A stretch of 64,000 nucleotides of DNA from Isoetes taiwanensis. Its lineage: Eukaryota; Streptophyta; Lycopodiopsida; Isoetales; Isoetaceae. A program made the translations under genes and the position numbers. Below are positions 34,184 through 46,909 of the stretch, in pieces. The DNA lies in assembly GCA_021234155.1 (NCBI GenBank), contig JAJEKV010000100.1, forward strand, positions 2,458,116 to 2,522,115. The letters run 5' to 3'. The notes beneath the pieces were generated by a model that made no database searches, was not told the origin of the DNA, and saw only the letters and a program-made list of their open reading frames with translations. The first letter of the stretch is position 1. Each line of letters opens with the position of its first letter.

Positions 34184-35216
34184 ATGCTAGTAGTGAAAAA
34201 AGAAGTTAGAGAAATCAAGATAGAAAAGAATGGACAAGAAAGAACTCTTTATGTTGGTGATATGTTTGAGGAAAAGAATGAATGCATGGTAATAGATTTC
34301 TTCAAAGAATGGAAAGATGTTTTTGCATGGGATTATAATGAGCTGATTGGTGTTGATAAAAACATTTGTGAATTTGAAATAAAGATCAAGGAAGGTGTCA
34401 GCCCCACAGATGCAAAAAAACTAAGAAGGATTAATGTGGCTTTGCTAGACTTAATTAGAGAGGAGTTACTCAAAATGAAAGATGCAGGTGTGATCACTGA
34501 AATTTCAAATCCAGAATGGTTATCATGCATTGTGCCTGTTGAAAAAAGGAACAAAACTATCAGAATTTGTATTGATTATAGAGATTTGAACAAGGCCATT
34601 GTTAAGGACTGCTACCCTCTGCCTTTTTTGGAAGAGGTTTTACATGTTGTTGCAGGGAAGGAGACATACTCTTTTTTGGATGGCTTTTCAGGATTCAACC
34701 AAATTTCTGTTATTAGAAGATCAACCAAAAACAGCTTTCATCACTCCATGGGGAACTTTTGCTATGAAGAGAATGCCTTTTGGTTTGATGAATGCTCCAG
34801 CAACTTTTCAAAGAACAATGGATACTATATTCAAGGATATGCCTCCTACTGCTTTTAGAGTTTTTCTTGATGATCTCTATTTGGGATCAGCCTTGAGAGA
34901 TCATTTCAATTATCTAACTAAGATATGTGGCATGTGCAGGAAGGGAGGAGTGAGTTTAAACCCTAAGAAATGCGTATTTCTATGCTCCAAGGGAGGATTG
35001 TTAGGGCATGAGATTTCCTCTAAAGGGATTCAAGTGGCTGAGAGCAAAGTGGAAGCATTAAAAAAGCTTGCATCACCCAAAACTGTTAGGGAAGTAAAAA
35101 GTTTCTTAGGTATGGTAAGCTTTTTAAGAATGTATGTTCCTCACTTCTCTAATACTGTAGCTCCTATATCAGATCTCACCAAGATAGGCAAATATACCAA
35201 GCATGAGAGTAAGTAA
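34184..35216 (+). CDS. Element C reverse transcriptase
   Basis: 34184-34858 gives the linker (VFAWDYNELIGVDKNICEFE) and RT fingers (NKTIRICIDYRDLNKAIVKD, then FLDGFSGFNQI). After a one-base shift near 34715 the frame 34599-35216 continues with FAMKRMPFGLMNAPATFQ and catalytic FRVFLDDLYLG (FLDD), then SLNPKKCVFLCSKGGLLGHE. A stop at 35214-35216 precedes the RNase H frame. It makes element cDNA in the particle. Confidence 0.93.
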
Positions 35217-35218
35217 TC

Positions 35219-37027
35219 ATGGTAGAATGGACTCAGACTTGCCAACTTGCCTTTGACAGTATTATACAAGCCATCTCCAATTATGCACTTTTAAAACCTC
35301 CTGATGCAACTAAACCTTTTGAAGCTTATATCAGTATAACAAAAAGAGCTGTAGGGTTAGTTTTATTGCAAGAGGAAGGGGTGGTAACTTTTGCTAGCAA
35401 GATTTGGTCTAATACTGAAATGAGGTACCCAAGGCTCGAGAAAAGTGCAGCAGATCTTATGTTTTTGATTGATAGACAAGGACATCTTATCCAAAACAGT
35501 CATACTCAAGTGTACATGAAGCAAAATCCTTTGTCCTTGTTGTTCTCGAAGAAACAGCCTAAGGCCAAGATATGCAGATGGGCTTGTAAGATTCAAGAAT
35601 ATGATATTGTTGTTAAAGTGATTAATTTGGTAAATGATCCCAGTACATATTTGACTAATATTTTGTTTGAGCAGGAAGATGAAGAAGGTTTGACTCATGA
35701 GGTTCAAGATGATGCAGATGCTAATGTAAACCTTGTGCAGGAGGCAGATTGGCAAGCGAATATAAGAAGATATTTGGAATCAAATGAGATGCCAGAAGAA
35801 CTCAACTCCAATCAAAAAAGAAGGTTCAAGGAGAAATGCAATAAGTTCAAGCTAATAGATAATGTGTTATGCAGGTATGACAAAGAGGGTATCATTTTGA
35901 GGTGTGTTGATAAAGAAGAAGCTAAGTTAGTGGTAGAAGCATGTCATGAAGGAGTATGTGGTGGACATTTTGCTGCAGATACTACAGCAAAAAAAATCTT
36001 GAGGGCTGGTTATTATTGGCCAACTCTCTTCAAGGACTGCTATGAGACAATCAAATGCTGCCATAAATGCCAGATTTTTGGTAGAAGAATTCTTCAACCA
36101 GCTGCCTTAACTGCCTTAACTTCTCCAGGACCCTTCCAAGTCTCGGGACTTGATTTTATAGGACCAGAGATCCACCTTCTTCCGCACAAAGACCAAGATA
36201 TTCTTGTAGCTACACGATTATTTTACAAAATGGGCTGAAGCTATTCCCCGAGACAAGCAAATGCTTATACTCATTGCTAGGTTCATCCATGAAAATATCT
36301 ATGCCAGTTTGGTATCCCTTTCAAACTTATATCCGATAGAGGCCCCCGGTTCTGAATGATGTTATAGCCACCTTTGCTAGCAACTCTCAAAGTAAGACAT
36401 TCTAAGAGTTCATCCTACTATCCTCAAGGTAATGGTCAGGCAGAATCCACTAACAAAGTGCTCAAAACTATCCTCAAAAAGACTATTAGTGTCTCAAAAA
36501 AGGATTGGCATTTGAAGTTGTATGATGCTCTGTGGGCTTACAGAACTACAACTAAAACCTCGACCAAACATACACCTTTTAGTCTAGTTTATGGAGTAGA
36601 ATCTATCATTCCAGTAGAGCTTGAGCTTCCATCCTTGAGAATGGCTTTGAAATTAAATTTGGAAATAGGGGAAGCACTTGAAGAAAGGTGTGTACGACTT
36701 ATGCAACTAGAAGAGCATAGATATGAAGCTGAAAATGCTATACTATTAAAAAAGGCTAAAGATCTAGCAGCCTTCAAAGCAAACACAAAATTGCAAGGTA
36801 CCTTGAAAGATGGAGAGCTAGTTCTAAAATGGAATAAGGCAAAGGAAGACTGTGCAAGCAAATTTGAAGAGCTGTGGGAAGGACCTTTTGAAGTTACAGG
36901 ACCAGCAGGCCAAGATTCATATTGGCTGAAGTCTATACCAAAAGGGAGAATCTTACCAAATCCTATCAACATTTTACATCTTAAGAGGTACTGGCAGCAG
37001 CATGTTGCCCTTAGTCTATTTGAATAA
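35219..37027 (+). CDS. Element C RNase H and integrase
   Basis: 35219-36238 begins with the Ty3-type RNase H (LLKPPDATKPFEAYISITKR, ASKIWSNTEMRYPRLEKSA), then the integrase HHCC zinc region (ACHEGVCGGHFAADT, CCHKCQ) and LDFIGP with the first Asp. A shift at about 36238-36400 obscures the second Asp (an ISDRG-like word near 36340). 36374-37027 carries YYPQGNGQAESTNK with the catalytic Glu, LWAYRTTTKTSTKHTPFSLV, and a C-terminal WEGPFEV module. It ends at 37027. Confidence 0.93.
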
Positions 37028-37044
37028 ACCTTGTTGTTTAGATG

Positions 37045-37258
37045 TTAGAGTAGGCAGTGTGTTAGATAAAAGTGTTTTTTTGCAAATGCAATAGGTATTA
37101 CTCTTAAAGTTCTGATTTATCTTAAGTTAGTTCATTTATAGCAATTGATAAATAGAATAGGCAGTGTGTTAGATAAAAGTGTTCCTTGCAAATGCAATAG
37201 GTATTATTCCTTAAGTGCTGATTTATCTTAAGTTAGTTCATTTATAGCAATTGATAAA
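37045..37258 (+). repeat. 107-bp tandem duplication after element C integrase
   Basis: Two head-to-tail copies with a period of 107 bp, each with AGGCAGTGTGTTAGATAAAA and ending in AGCAATTGATAAAT, start immediately after the integrase stop. They differ at a few bases. Confidence 0.85.
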
Positions 37259-37864
37259 TTAACGTCCTTGGTTCTAATGTGAAGTTGCAGAAAATGCTTA
37301 TTTCAGGGCTACAAGTCCATGAGGCTCAGGTTTGTTTCTTCTTAATATTATACTTTACCATGCAGGATCACCCTCTTGATTTCACCTTACACATTTATTC
37401 ATTTCCCAGCCATTCACCTTGATGAGCATGCTGTCTTCACTTCCACCACCAGACATCATTTTATGCTAACCTTAATTGATTTTGTATAACAGGTACACCC
37501 TCTGCTCTTCATTCATAAACCTTCCATTCTGTTCAAGAGTAGTCCACCATTCATACTTCATCATTCTTCTACTCTGCTCTGAGTATACATTCATATCCCA
37601 GAAAAAGCTGCCACCATATCACCACATGGCAGCTAAATGTTTGAACTGATTCTTATACTGTCATTGCAGGTTCACCCTCTTGTTCATTCATTATCATCTG
37701 ACACACTCAAGGCTTGCTTTCATATAAACTTGCTTTCCAAACATCTTCTCCCATAGTTGCCATTCATTCCATCCATCATGGCAACATTCTGCATGCTGCA
37801 AGAATGAATTAATGTCTTGAGAAGCTGGAGAACCAGCCTGCCTCTTTCTTTTTTTTTAGCATGA
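37259..37864 (+). other. Element C 3' non-coding region
   Basis: No ORF is supported. A CAGG(T/A)(T/A)CACCCTCT(T) motif recurs near 37365, 37491 and 37668, each time like a splice acceptor context. Just before the 3' LTR is a small stem (CTGG-AGAA-CCAG) followed by a long pyrimidine run; a similar stem and pyrimidine tract precede the 3' LTR of element D. A conventional polypurine tract is not obvious. Confidence 0.5.
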
Positions 37865-38637
37865 TGCTGCCACTCATGGCAGCATGGAAGAGCCATTGGC
37901 ATTTCCAAATACATGGTTCAATAAGCACACAAGGAGTATTTGAAGTTGCAACTTTGAAGACCATTTGAAAAGCTACAAAAGACACAAGGACTTGAAGTAC
38001 CAAAGAAGGACATTCACTTGAGAAACATAAAAGGAGTATTTTGGCTAAGTGGGAGGTCACAAGGCAAGTTACTAAAATTTGAAGCCCCATTGAAGATTGC
38101 AAGGTCACAACTTGGTATGATATCTTGATTTGAGCATTGAAGTTTGATATTCTTAAGGTTCTTGAAGAATAGCCTAGCCATTCTCTTTCATTCTATGTCT
38201 TGAGTCATTCTCTCCATTCCATGTCTAGCCTTCTTTTTTCCACATTTCCACCTCCTCTCATTACATACTATGGTGTTGGTAACATTTCTTTCCCTAGTCA
38301 AATGAAACACACACTCCATGCTCCATCCACCTACTCACCAAAGTCAAGCATTAGGGAGCCCCATGAATTCACTTCAAAAAAAACACCTAGAGTTATATCT
38401 ACTAGGTCTTACAAAAGAAGGACAAAAAAAAGCAAGATGTGTCCAACTATGCAAGAAGTGAACTCCCTAGTAGCATCCCATGTCAAAAAATTGCAAAAGA
38501 TACAACATCCACTTCATCATTCATAATTCCACTTCACCACTCACATCACACGTGTCACCCATATCATCCATACTTCATGCCACCTCACCAAAAAAAATCA
38601 TCATTTTTTTGACTAGGGAAAAGATGGTTACCAACCC
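37865..38637 (+). repeat. Element C 3' LTR, left part
   Basis: Matches 29148-29922 of the 5' LTR almost base for base (one clear substitution at 37999, plus homopolymer lengths). It is interrupted after AACCC (38633-38637) by element D and resumes at 50775. Confidence 0.95.
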
Positions 38638-41106
38638 TGTTGCCCCTTTTTGGGCAACATGGACCATCATGATACCTAGAGTTTCAAGATTGGAAGATAC
38701 TTGTCAGAGTTTGGAAGACTTGTGGTTTCTTTTGAGGTTTCATCTTAAGTTACTTTCCTATTACTCATATGGTAAGAGTTAGTGTTATTTTGATCCTGCT
38801 AGAGTTTGGAAGAAATTGGCTCAAGTTTGGAAGACCCTTGGGATCTTGGTTGTATAGCCTAATTCTTTCCTTTGAGGAAATTTTCTAGTTACATTCTTAT
38901 TTCTTGAAGACCAGGCAAAGGATATAGCAAGCTATACAAGGAGTTATAAGCATGTTGCTCATATTCACTCATATGGAGCTAAATGGAGTTGCACCAATGG
39001 TTTGGAAGTCACACCTATGAAGATGTCACTTTAAAGGTGAATTTTGCTCTTGTTTAGGCCTTGAAGATTGGAAGACCTTTTTAGAAGTTTGGAAGACCCT
39101 AGGGCCTTGAGCAAAGTTATGAGGTATGATTTGAGCTTTGGAGATAAGATCATGTGCTGCTGGGGGTTTCCATCCTTTATCCATTTCATCCATTCCATAT
39201 CCACTTTCCTTTCATCTTTTTATACCCCATTTCCACCTTGTCATGCCTTCTTTCATTACTTCACTACCTATATTTTTATTGGCCTCACCTCCACTTGTGA
39301 ATTGCTCTCAAGAGATCATGAAAAACTTCAAGAGCAAGGAGGCTTGAATTTTACTTTCATCTTATTTCCCTAAATCCTGCCATAGCCTTTTTTTTTCCTA
39401 TCTTTTCACCCTCTTCCTATGATTTTTTCACCATTCCCAAGGTTGAAAACTCATTGACCATGGTCAAAATGGGCAAAATTTCAAGTATCTCAATTTGACT
39501 TGAAAACACTCTAGATTTGGAGCTTGGCAAAAAATAGCTATGTTGGCCTTTCCAAAATTCAAAAAAGACCTTGGAAAATTCCTCAAATATTATTTCTTGG
39601 GATGCGTGCCAAAAAAAAAAAAAAATAGCAAAAAAAACCTATTCTAGCCTATCTACCCTATTTTTCTATTTTCCACCTCACCCTAAATTCCACCTCAGCC
39701 CCCCATTGGTCCACGTGGCAGCAGGCGGGGCCTCCGAACACGAGTACGGCACAACCCTTCTCAAGTGGCACGCCAAATTCAACATGCTGACTCGGATTAT
39801 TCAATTTATATCCTTATCTTCCAGAATCATTCAGGCCTGTGGGATATATCGAGCTTTGAAAAAAAAAACCCTAAACTTCGAGCACCTAACCGCAAATTCG
39901 TGCCCAAATCTGATTGAATCCCGCCCTTTTGCTCCCGAAATCATCTCCTGAACCTTTTCCGAGACCTCTGGAACCCCCTGTGGCACTTGATTCAAGGGAA
40001 TTTGCTCAAATTAAGCCTAAAATCACTCAACCGAGCTGGTTTTGGGAGGGACCGCTTTTATCCAAGAATGGACATCATTTTCTTCACCCCCTGGAGATAT
40101 ACCTCGTGATCTCGGGCGCTTTCTATATCTTTTTGATATTTTATTGATCTGTTCTACTCCAAATTCAGCTAATCCTGTTCGAGATTGAAGATTGACTGTA
40201 TTTTGATCGAAGACCGACTGTGTTGTGACCTACCTGACACCAAAACTTCTACTGCAATTCAAAATTCCTTATTACTTTCTCTTCCAGACAATTTCTAGAT
40301 TATCGAAAGCTTACTATGCTTTGGGAGTTACTCTCAAGCATTATTTTGGATATTTTCTCCCGAGATTTCTGAACTCCCCGATATTTTATGATCTTAATGC
40401 ATATTCTTTGCCTTTGAAAAATAGTGTTGCCATCTTCTCAAGTTATAAATCAGTTAATGCCTGTCTAGACCAATAGAAATCAGATATTTTAAGTTGAATC
40501 CCAGCTAAATAGTTGTGTCCCAGCCTTAAATAGGATTGAGTATTGTTTATATGCAAAGAAAACAAAGAAAAAATAGTTTTTTCATATCCGTCTAAAACCG
40601 TGATGTAATTCAAGACTTTGGTCTGTCTCAAAGAAATATCATAGTGTTTGCTTGTCAAGAAAACCCTATGCACGTGATTTAGAGTTCATTCTCGAGGTCA
40701 TTTGCACAAATTCCAACTCAAAATTCATCACCAAACTCCATTTGCAAATTTTGGCTCTCTTTTGGCATTGACCAATTTTTGACTGAACTTTGACATTGAT
40801 TTTCTTGGTCTTCCCTATCCAAATCGAGACAGACTTTCATCAGTAGTTCCCTCTACTTGTCTATAACTCATACCAAAAACCAAAACTCAAAAATCTTAAA
40901 GGGTGTGACTGCAAGATTGATTTTTGTTCTGACAGTTTTTTCTCGCCGGGGACCTGTAGTGATTTTGACAAAACCAAAGATTTGAAATTGAGTTCTTTTG
41001 CTTTATATGATTAAGGATTGATCACCCTAAGTGATCCGGAGGTCCCTGACCAGTTTGTTTACACTTCCTTTGAGGTTAGGCTAAAATTCCGTGTTTTAGG
41101 CTAACA
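38638..41106 (+). repeat. Element D 5' LTR (2469 bp)
   Basis: Starts with a hairpin (TGTTGCCC, 6-base loop, GGGCAACA) and ends AGGCTAACA. The copy at 48286-50769 is co-linear; differences fall mainly at CAG/CTG/CCG sites and homopolymers. A direct repeat of TTAGGCTAA lies close to the 3' edge. Confidence 0.95.
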
Positions 41107-41109
41107 TTT

Positions 41110-41127
41110 TGGAGGTCCCACCGAGAT
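41110..41127 (+). other. Element D primer binding site, tRNA-Gln
   Basis: TGGAGGTCCCACCGAGAT starts three bases after the LTR and is exactly complementary to the 3' 18 nucleotides of the tRNA-Gln(UUG) type as I recall it (ending ATCTCGGTGGGACCTCCA). Confidence 0.85.
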
Positions 41128-41419
41128 CTTTACCCGAAATTGAACTCAAATGGGGCCAAAGAAGCATGCCGAGCCCTGCTGAACCACCCGAGGAGACAAA
41201 TCAACCGTAATTAGTAGGAGTAAGCATGAGAGTGGCTACCAGATCTATAACCAATGCCACAAACACTCCCAATGTGCCTATTCCTCCACAAGCTCCTCTC
41301 TATCAGTCTACCAATGTTACAAATATTTCTACCTTGCCCTCGTCTTCACAAGTTCAAAATCTTTTTGAGCCAACTCCTCCACCACCCCTTATCATTTTGA
41401 GCTAACTGTACCTGTTTCT

Positions 41420-42450
41420 CCTCCTTATTATGATTCTTCCATGAATGCCAACCATTTTTTGAAGAATTTTGAAGAATACTATGAGGAGCATGGGAGAAAA
41501 AAAGGCTCCAGATTTTCTGAGTTCACCAAGTGCATGAAGGGTGATGAGGCCAGGTCTTGGTTGGATTTTGAGCTCTCCATTGGTACTAAGTGGGATGAAT
41601 TGGAACAAAAGTTTCTATCAAGGTTTGGTAAGACTACTTACCTCGATCTTGTTTTTGAACTCAATTCTTTCTCTATTAGACCTGGTGAAAGTGTGAAGCA
41701 AGATGTGGAAAGATTTAACTCTTATTTGCTAGTTTGTAACAGAACCAAGTCTCTCACCCAACTTTGCATTTGGTTGCTTCTTTTATCAAAGGTTTGATGC
41801 CCGGACCAGTTTATAGGAAATTGCTAAAACTTCAGAGATTTGGTGAACTAGATTCTATTCATAAAGCATTTGTAAAGGCCGTGGATTTAGTAGAATTGCT
41901 AAGCTATTTGCCCGATGAAGAAATCCGAGACCCATTCTATCCTTCTCATCATGATTCTCGAGCATGAGCTACACTATACTAATGTTTGCTCCTCGATATG
42001 CGCTTCGTAAAGAAAAGAAAAAGCCAAAAGTTGAGGAATTAAACCCTCGTGTTTCGAGAGATGAAATCTGAGATAAGTAAAGTATCCAAGCTCTTTTAGA
42101 GGTGACTAAACAACTCATGGAGTTGAAAAATGGAAATGGTACTTCTTCTTCTAGCTCTGCCTCACCGATTGTACAAACCGTGGTAAGCCTTTTCATAGGG
42201 CTGAGAATTGTTATGCTAGGCCTTGTCCTAAATGCAACAGAAAGGCCATTTTGGTAGAGAATGTCCTGTCTGTTCCTTTTGTAAAGAGGTAGGTCATGAT
42301 GACAAAGTTCTCAGCAGTGTCAAGAATTACTTTGCAAGACAAGAAAAGGATAAACAGTGTGTCAAATGTTAGTTTTATTGAGACTTGTGCAGGGGGACAA
42401 GAGGAGCAAGATGTTATGGTTGTGCGCACACGCGCCGCCTTATTCGTGTA
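41420..42450 (+). pseudogene. Element D gag, frameshifted
   Basis: 41441-41797 encodes the gag core (NHFLKNFEEYYEEHGRKKGS, WDELEQKFLSRFG, ESVKQDVERF). It continues after a shift at 41764-41967 (LVASFIKGLMPGPVYRKLLK). Zinc-knuckle remnants follow in shifted frames: CPKCNRKAHFGREC-like and CSFCKEVGHDD-like words near 42220-42310. It parallels element C gag. Confidence 0.85.
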
Positions 42451-42719
42451 ACCCCTGCGCAGTTCTATTCCACCAACTACACCCCATAAGGTAACATTTC
42501 AACCAGATCCCCGTAGTATAGCCCCCCTCCTCCCCGTCCAAAGGTATAAAATGTAAGGATTCTCAACTTGATGAATTTGAATTGCTCATGAAAAACTCCA
42601 AAGTTATCAGACTTATTAACTCGGCTGAGAATTGCACCATCTTATAGGGAAAAGCTTATCAAGAGCACTCAAAATGTTGAAGAAACTCAAGGAGACTTGT
42701 CACAATATTTCAAGCCCCA

Positions 42720-43100
42720 CCGAGCAAACCAAGATCCGTGTGCTTTTACTTGTAATGCCACCATAGGTACTTTCCATCCGGATAAGGTTTTGCTAGATGG
42801 AGGTTCCTCTCTAAATGTCATGCCTTACCATGTCATGAAAGCATTGATCTCAAGGTAGAAGACAATACTTCTATTGTTCTAAAATCTTTTTCCAATGCTA
42901 AGGTAGTGCCAAAGGGAATTGTGAGGAATGTGTCCGTTAATACAGAGGTATTATTGTGCTAGCTACATTTGTGGTTGTTGATTTTGAGAATGTTCATCAT
43001 TCTAACATTTATGATTTATTATTGGGAAGAAGATGGATGAAAACAGAGAGATGCTAGGCCGATATGGTCCGAAGGCATCCGCACTATTTCAAATGGAGCA
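42720..43100 (+). pseudogene. Element D aspartic protease
   Basis: LLDGGSSLNVMPYHVMK lies near 42789-42840 (DGGS active site), preceded by a Cys-containing strand and followed by frames including IYDLLLGRRWM near 43007. Frameshifts interrupt it. The position between gag and the extra RNase H matches element C. Confidence 0.8.
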
Positions 43101-43275
43101 ACCTCCATTAAATTGGTAAACAAGACCCATCCCTCCGCTAATATTAGGTTCATAGGTGTGGATATTTTGCGTGAAGAGGAGCCGTGAATTTATAGTTTAG
43201 GTCCGGATGTTGGTATAAAAGAAGAAGTGGTCAACTTTGCTCATGTCAATCTTCCGACCGAAGGAAATAAGGCCT

Positions 43276-43700
43276 ACCTTTTGGTTTGATGGAGGTATGT
43301 CCAAAAAATTAGGAATTGCTTCTTCTCTCACGCTATTCTAAAGGATACAAATTTAAAACTAATGACCAAAATAGGGAGAATTCATCCTAATATTTCCTCT
43401 AATGCAGCAGAATATAGAGCCCTCATTGCAGCCCCACAGAAGCAAAAAATTCATGAATATTTCCTATATTATTATTTATGGAGACTCACAAATTGGTTTG
43501 CGCATTGCATTTTGGGAGAATACCAAACAAAGCATCATGAGATGGAGGATTTGAACACTCAAGCTCGAGATTTGTTAACTTTTTTTTTTGATCATTGGGA
43601 GATTCATCATATTCCAAGATCTAAAAACTTTGAGGCTGATTTATTGTGCAGGGAAACATTATTGGAGCACTTATCCAAGGAGCTATCCAAGAAGACTTCT
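43276..43700 (+). CDS. Element D extra RNase H domain between protease and RT
   Basis: The RNase H tetrad is visible in order: Asp in WFDGGMSKKLGIASS (43288-43290), Glu in SSNAAEYRALIA (43410-43412), Asp in YGDSQIGLR (43493-43495) and Asp in IHHIPRSKNFEADLLCRE (43638-43640). The HIPRxxNxxAD ending is typical of archaeal/plant-type RNase H. Most of 43362-43703 is in one frame, with local shifts near 43330, 43440 and 43500. A separate RNase H follows RT at about 44750-45180. Confidence 0.88.
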
Positions 43701-43703
43701 TAG

Positions 43704-44700
43704 ATGAAGACGAAGCTTTCTCAACTTCATCCTATCTTAACTATAAACTTAGCCCAAGAAGAATCATACAAGGAGCTTAAAGTGAATAAAGAAGGTGTGC
43801 CTAGGACTTTGCAAATGGGAGACCTATATGAAGAGGATGACAGAGGTAAAATGGTTGAGTTGTTTGAGGATTGGGTGGATGTTTTTGCTTGGGAATATTC
43901 AGAACTAAAGGGGATTGATAAAAATATTTGTGAGTTTGAAATAAAAGTTCGAGAAGATGCTAAACCCATTATGCAATTGAGGAGAATTAATTCTTCACTC
44001 TTGGATCTTATCAAACAAGAGTTGTCTAAAATGCAGAGTCGAGTCCGATAATGCCTATTGTGAATCCTTCCCGGTTTCATGCATTGTCCCGTTTTTAAAA
44101 AAAAAAAATTCTTTGAGGATTTGTGTAGATTATAGAGATCTTAATAAGGCTACCATTAAAGATTGTTATCCCTTGCCTTTTTTAGAAGAAATCCTTTATG
44201 CAGTAGCTGGTAAATCCATGTACTCATTTTTGGATGGTTTCTCTGGGTTCAATCAGATAAGCATTAAACAAGAAGATCAGCCCAAGACATCTTTTATCAC
44301 CCCATGGGGAACTTTTGCAATGAAAAGGATGCCTTTTGGTTTAATGAATGCCCCCTCGCTACATTTCAAAGGGCCATGGACACCGTCTTTGCAAGCATGA
44401 CTCGAACAGTTTAGAGTCTTCCCGATGATTTATGCCTAGGTAATCGAAGGAAATGACCATGTTTGAGCTAACAAGAATATTTATATTGTGCGCATAAGCT
44501 GGAGTTAATCTAAATCCAAAGAAGTGCATCTTTTATCATCTAGAGGCCAACCTGTTAGGCCATGAAGTTTCTCTTGTGGTCTTCAAGTAGGCGAGGAAAA
44601 AATCATTGCCTTAAAGAAGCTTCGCACCCCAAGACACTTAGAGATGTTAAAGAATTTATGGGGATGACTTCTTTTTTTGAATTTATGTGCCTAATTTCTC
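43704..44700 (+). pseudogene. Element D reverse transcriptase, frameshifted
   Basis: 43704-44051 carries the linker VFAWEYSELKGIDKNICEFE. 44113-44400 carries the fingers and palm (MRICVDYRDLNKATIKDCYP, FLDGFSGFNQIS, FAMKRMPFGLMNAP). The catalytic motif appears as RVFPDDLCLG near 44411-44440, with Pro in place of Leu by a probable consensus error. NPKKC near 44515 and SFLGM-like remnants follow. Confidence 0.9.
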
Positions 44701-44739
44701 TCACCATGTTAGTCCTATTTCCAAATTAACCGAGTGGGC

Positions 44740-46577
44740 CATGTTAGTAAAAAAGAAAGTAAATACAAAGCTATTGTTTGGACTGATGAATGTGAGAAGG
44801 CTTTTATGCAGATTATAGAAGCTATTTGCCATGCCACTGATTGAAAACCCCGTGATCTCTCACTTTGCCATTCACAATTTACATTATCAAGTTACTAAAA
44901 GAGTCATTTGGGATTGCTATTTTGCAGGGAAAAGCACCCCATTGCTTTTGCAAGTAAACAATGGTCTCAAACCGAGGAGAGGTATCCTAAGATAGAGAGG
45001 AGTGTTTGCTGCTCTTATTTTTTTAATAGAAAGGCAAGGACATCTTCTACAAAAATCCCAAGCTACTTTATATGCAGCAGAATCCCATGCCTTTTTTGTA
45101 TGGTAAGAAATTGGAAAAACCCAAGCTTCATAGGTGGGCTTGTAGGCTCCAGTCTTATGATCTAAAGGTTAAGGTCATCCATGTGGTGAATAATCCGAGT
45201 TTGTATTTACCTCGCTGCCTATTTTGAGCATGAAGAAGTTGTGCGGGGAAGAAGGAGAGATGGCTAATCTTGTGGCAAATGAACAAGATCTTTCGATAAA
45301 CAAAGCTCAAGGTTGGCAGCAATCTATTAGAAAATTCCTCAAATATCAAGAGATACCTCCCGAATTTTCTAAAAGTCAAGCTTACAAGTTTAGGCTGAAA
45401 TGTTTAACTTACACTTTGATTGGAGATATTTTGTGCAAGGTAAACAGGGGATGGTGTTCTTTTTTTAAGGTGTGTTGATGAAGAGGAGGCTGCCTTAGTG
45501 CTTGCTGAGAATCATAAAGGTGTTTGTGGTGGTCATTTTGCAGCAGATACAACCGCCAAAAAATATTAAGGTCCGGTTATTTCGGCCTCATTTATTTAGA
45601 GATTGCTATGATGTCATTAAAACTTGCCATCAATGCCGATCTTTGGTAAGAAAAATTTTGCATCCCCGCCCCTCTTCTTCGGATTGTGTCCCCGTGCCCA
45701 TTTCAAGTTTGGGGCTAGATTATGTTGGCCCTATAAATCCCCCATCTTCTCGCTTTCAAAGATGAATACATTGTTGTGGCCACGATTTATTTACCAAATG
45801 GTCGGCAAAGACCCTTGAGAAAAGCAAATGCATATACTATCGCTAGGTTTTTGCATGAAAATATTTGTTCTAGGTTTGGAATCCCTTTCAAAATTTTGAC
45901 TGATAGAGGCTCTACTTTTATTAATGAGGTTATTCAAATTCTTGTCTCAAGTCTCAAAATCAGACATGTGAAAAGCTCAGCCTATTATCCTCAAGGAAAT
46001 GGTCAAGCTGAGTCTACTAACAAAGTGCTTAAGGGAATTTTGCAGAAAACGGTTTGCCAAAACCAAAAAGATTGGCATTTGAAATTATATGATGCCCTTT
46101 GGGCTCATAGAATCACTGCTAAAGTCGCCACTAATGCTTCTCCCTTCAGTTTGGTTTATGGTGTTGAAGCGCTTATTCCCTGTTGAGTTGGAGATTCCCT
46201 CTTTGAGAATGGCACTCAAGTTGGATCCGAGTTTATGAAGCATTACAACACGTATGAAGTTTTGCTAAAATTGGATGAGGATAGATTTGATGCGAAAAAA
46301 CTTCAATCTACTTAAGAAGGCTAGGAGTGCAGCAGCTTTTAAAGCAGCTCACAAGCTCCAGGATAGATTGGCTCCATTGGAACTCGTGCTCAAATGGGAT
46401 GTTGCAAATGAAGGTAAGCTATCTAAATTTGAAAATCCTTGGGAAGGCCCTTACCGCATTGTAAAAGAAGTCGGGTGCTCATCCTATTGGCTTAAGGATC
46501 TCAAAACAGTTTGGAATTACCAAATCCTACAAATATCCAAAGATTTGAAAGATATTGGCCTCAACATGCATGTTTAG
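44740..46577 (+). pseudogene. Element D RNase H and integrase, frameshifted
   Basis: 44908-45165 holds ASKQWSQTEERYPKIERS from the Ty3 RNase H. 45224-45478 is the connection region. 45502-45765 shows the integrase HHCC remnant (CHQCRSLV) and LGLDYVGPINPP (first Asp). 45776-46186 carries RFGIPFKILTDRGSTF (second Asp) and YYPQGNGQAESTNKVLKG (Glu). 46275-46577 ends with NPWEGPYRIVKE. The catalytic triad is intact across the frames. Confidence 0.9.
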
Positions 46578-46875
46578 GCCTTTTGCTCCTATATGAATAC
46601 TTATTTTAACTTAGAGTAGGTTAATTGTTGTTGAAAATTGAAGATTTAAAACTCTTTTGATTGGTTCTGTTCATTTCCCTTTAGGCTTAAGCTGTAGATT
46701 CTTGTTGATTGGATTTGCTAAGTTGTTTTTGGTTAGTTGTATTCAAGGTTCTTAATACTTGTACCATCAAGACCATTTTTCCTTTGAGGTGAGCTAATTG
46801 TGTGTTCTGTTTGAAGCAGAAATATTTTTTTCAAGACCAGACAATTTCAAAAAGAGCAAGAGAATTTCTATTCGT

Positions 46876-46876
<1 letters not shown>

Positions 46877-46906
<30 letters not shown>
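46877..46906 (+). repeat. 30-base A run
   Basis: Uninterrupted A30 followed by GGGG, in the 3' region of element D between integrase and the antisense ORF. It could be a microsatellite or the fossil tail of a small retroposon; no paired target duplication was identified. Confidence 0.8.
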
Positions 46907-46909
<3 letters not shown>

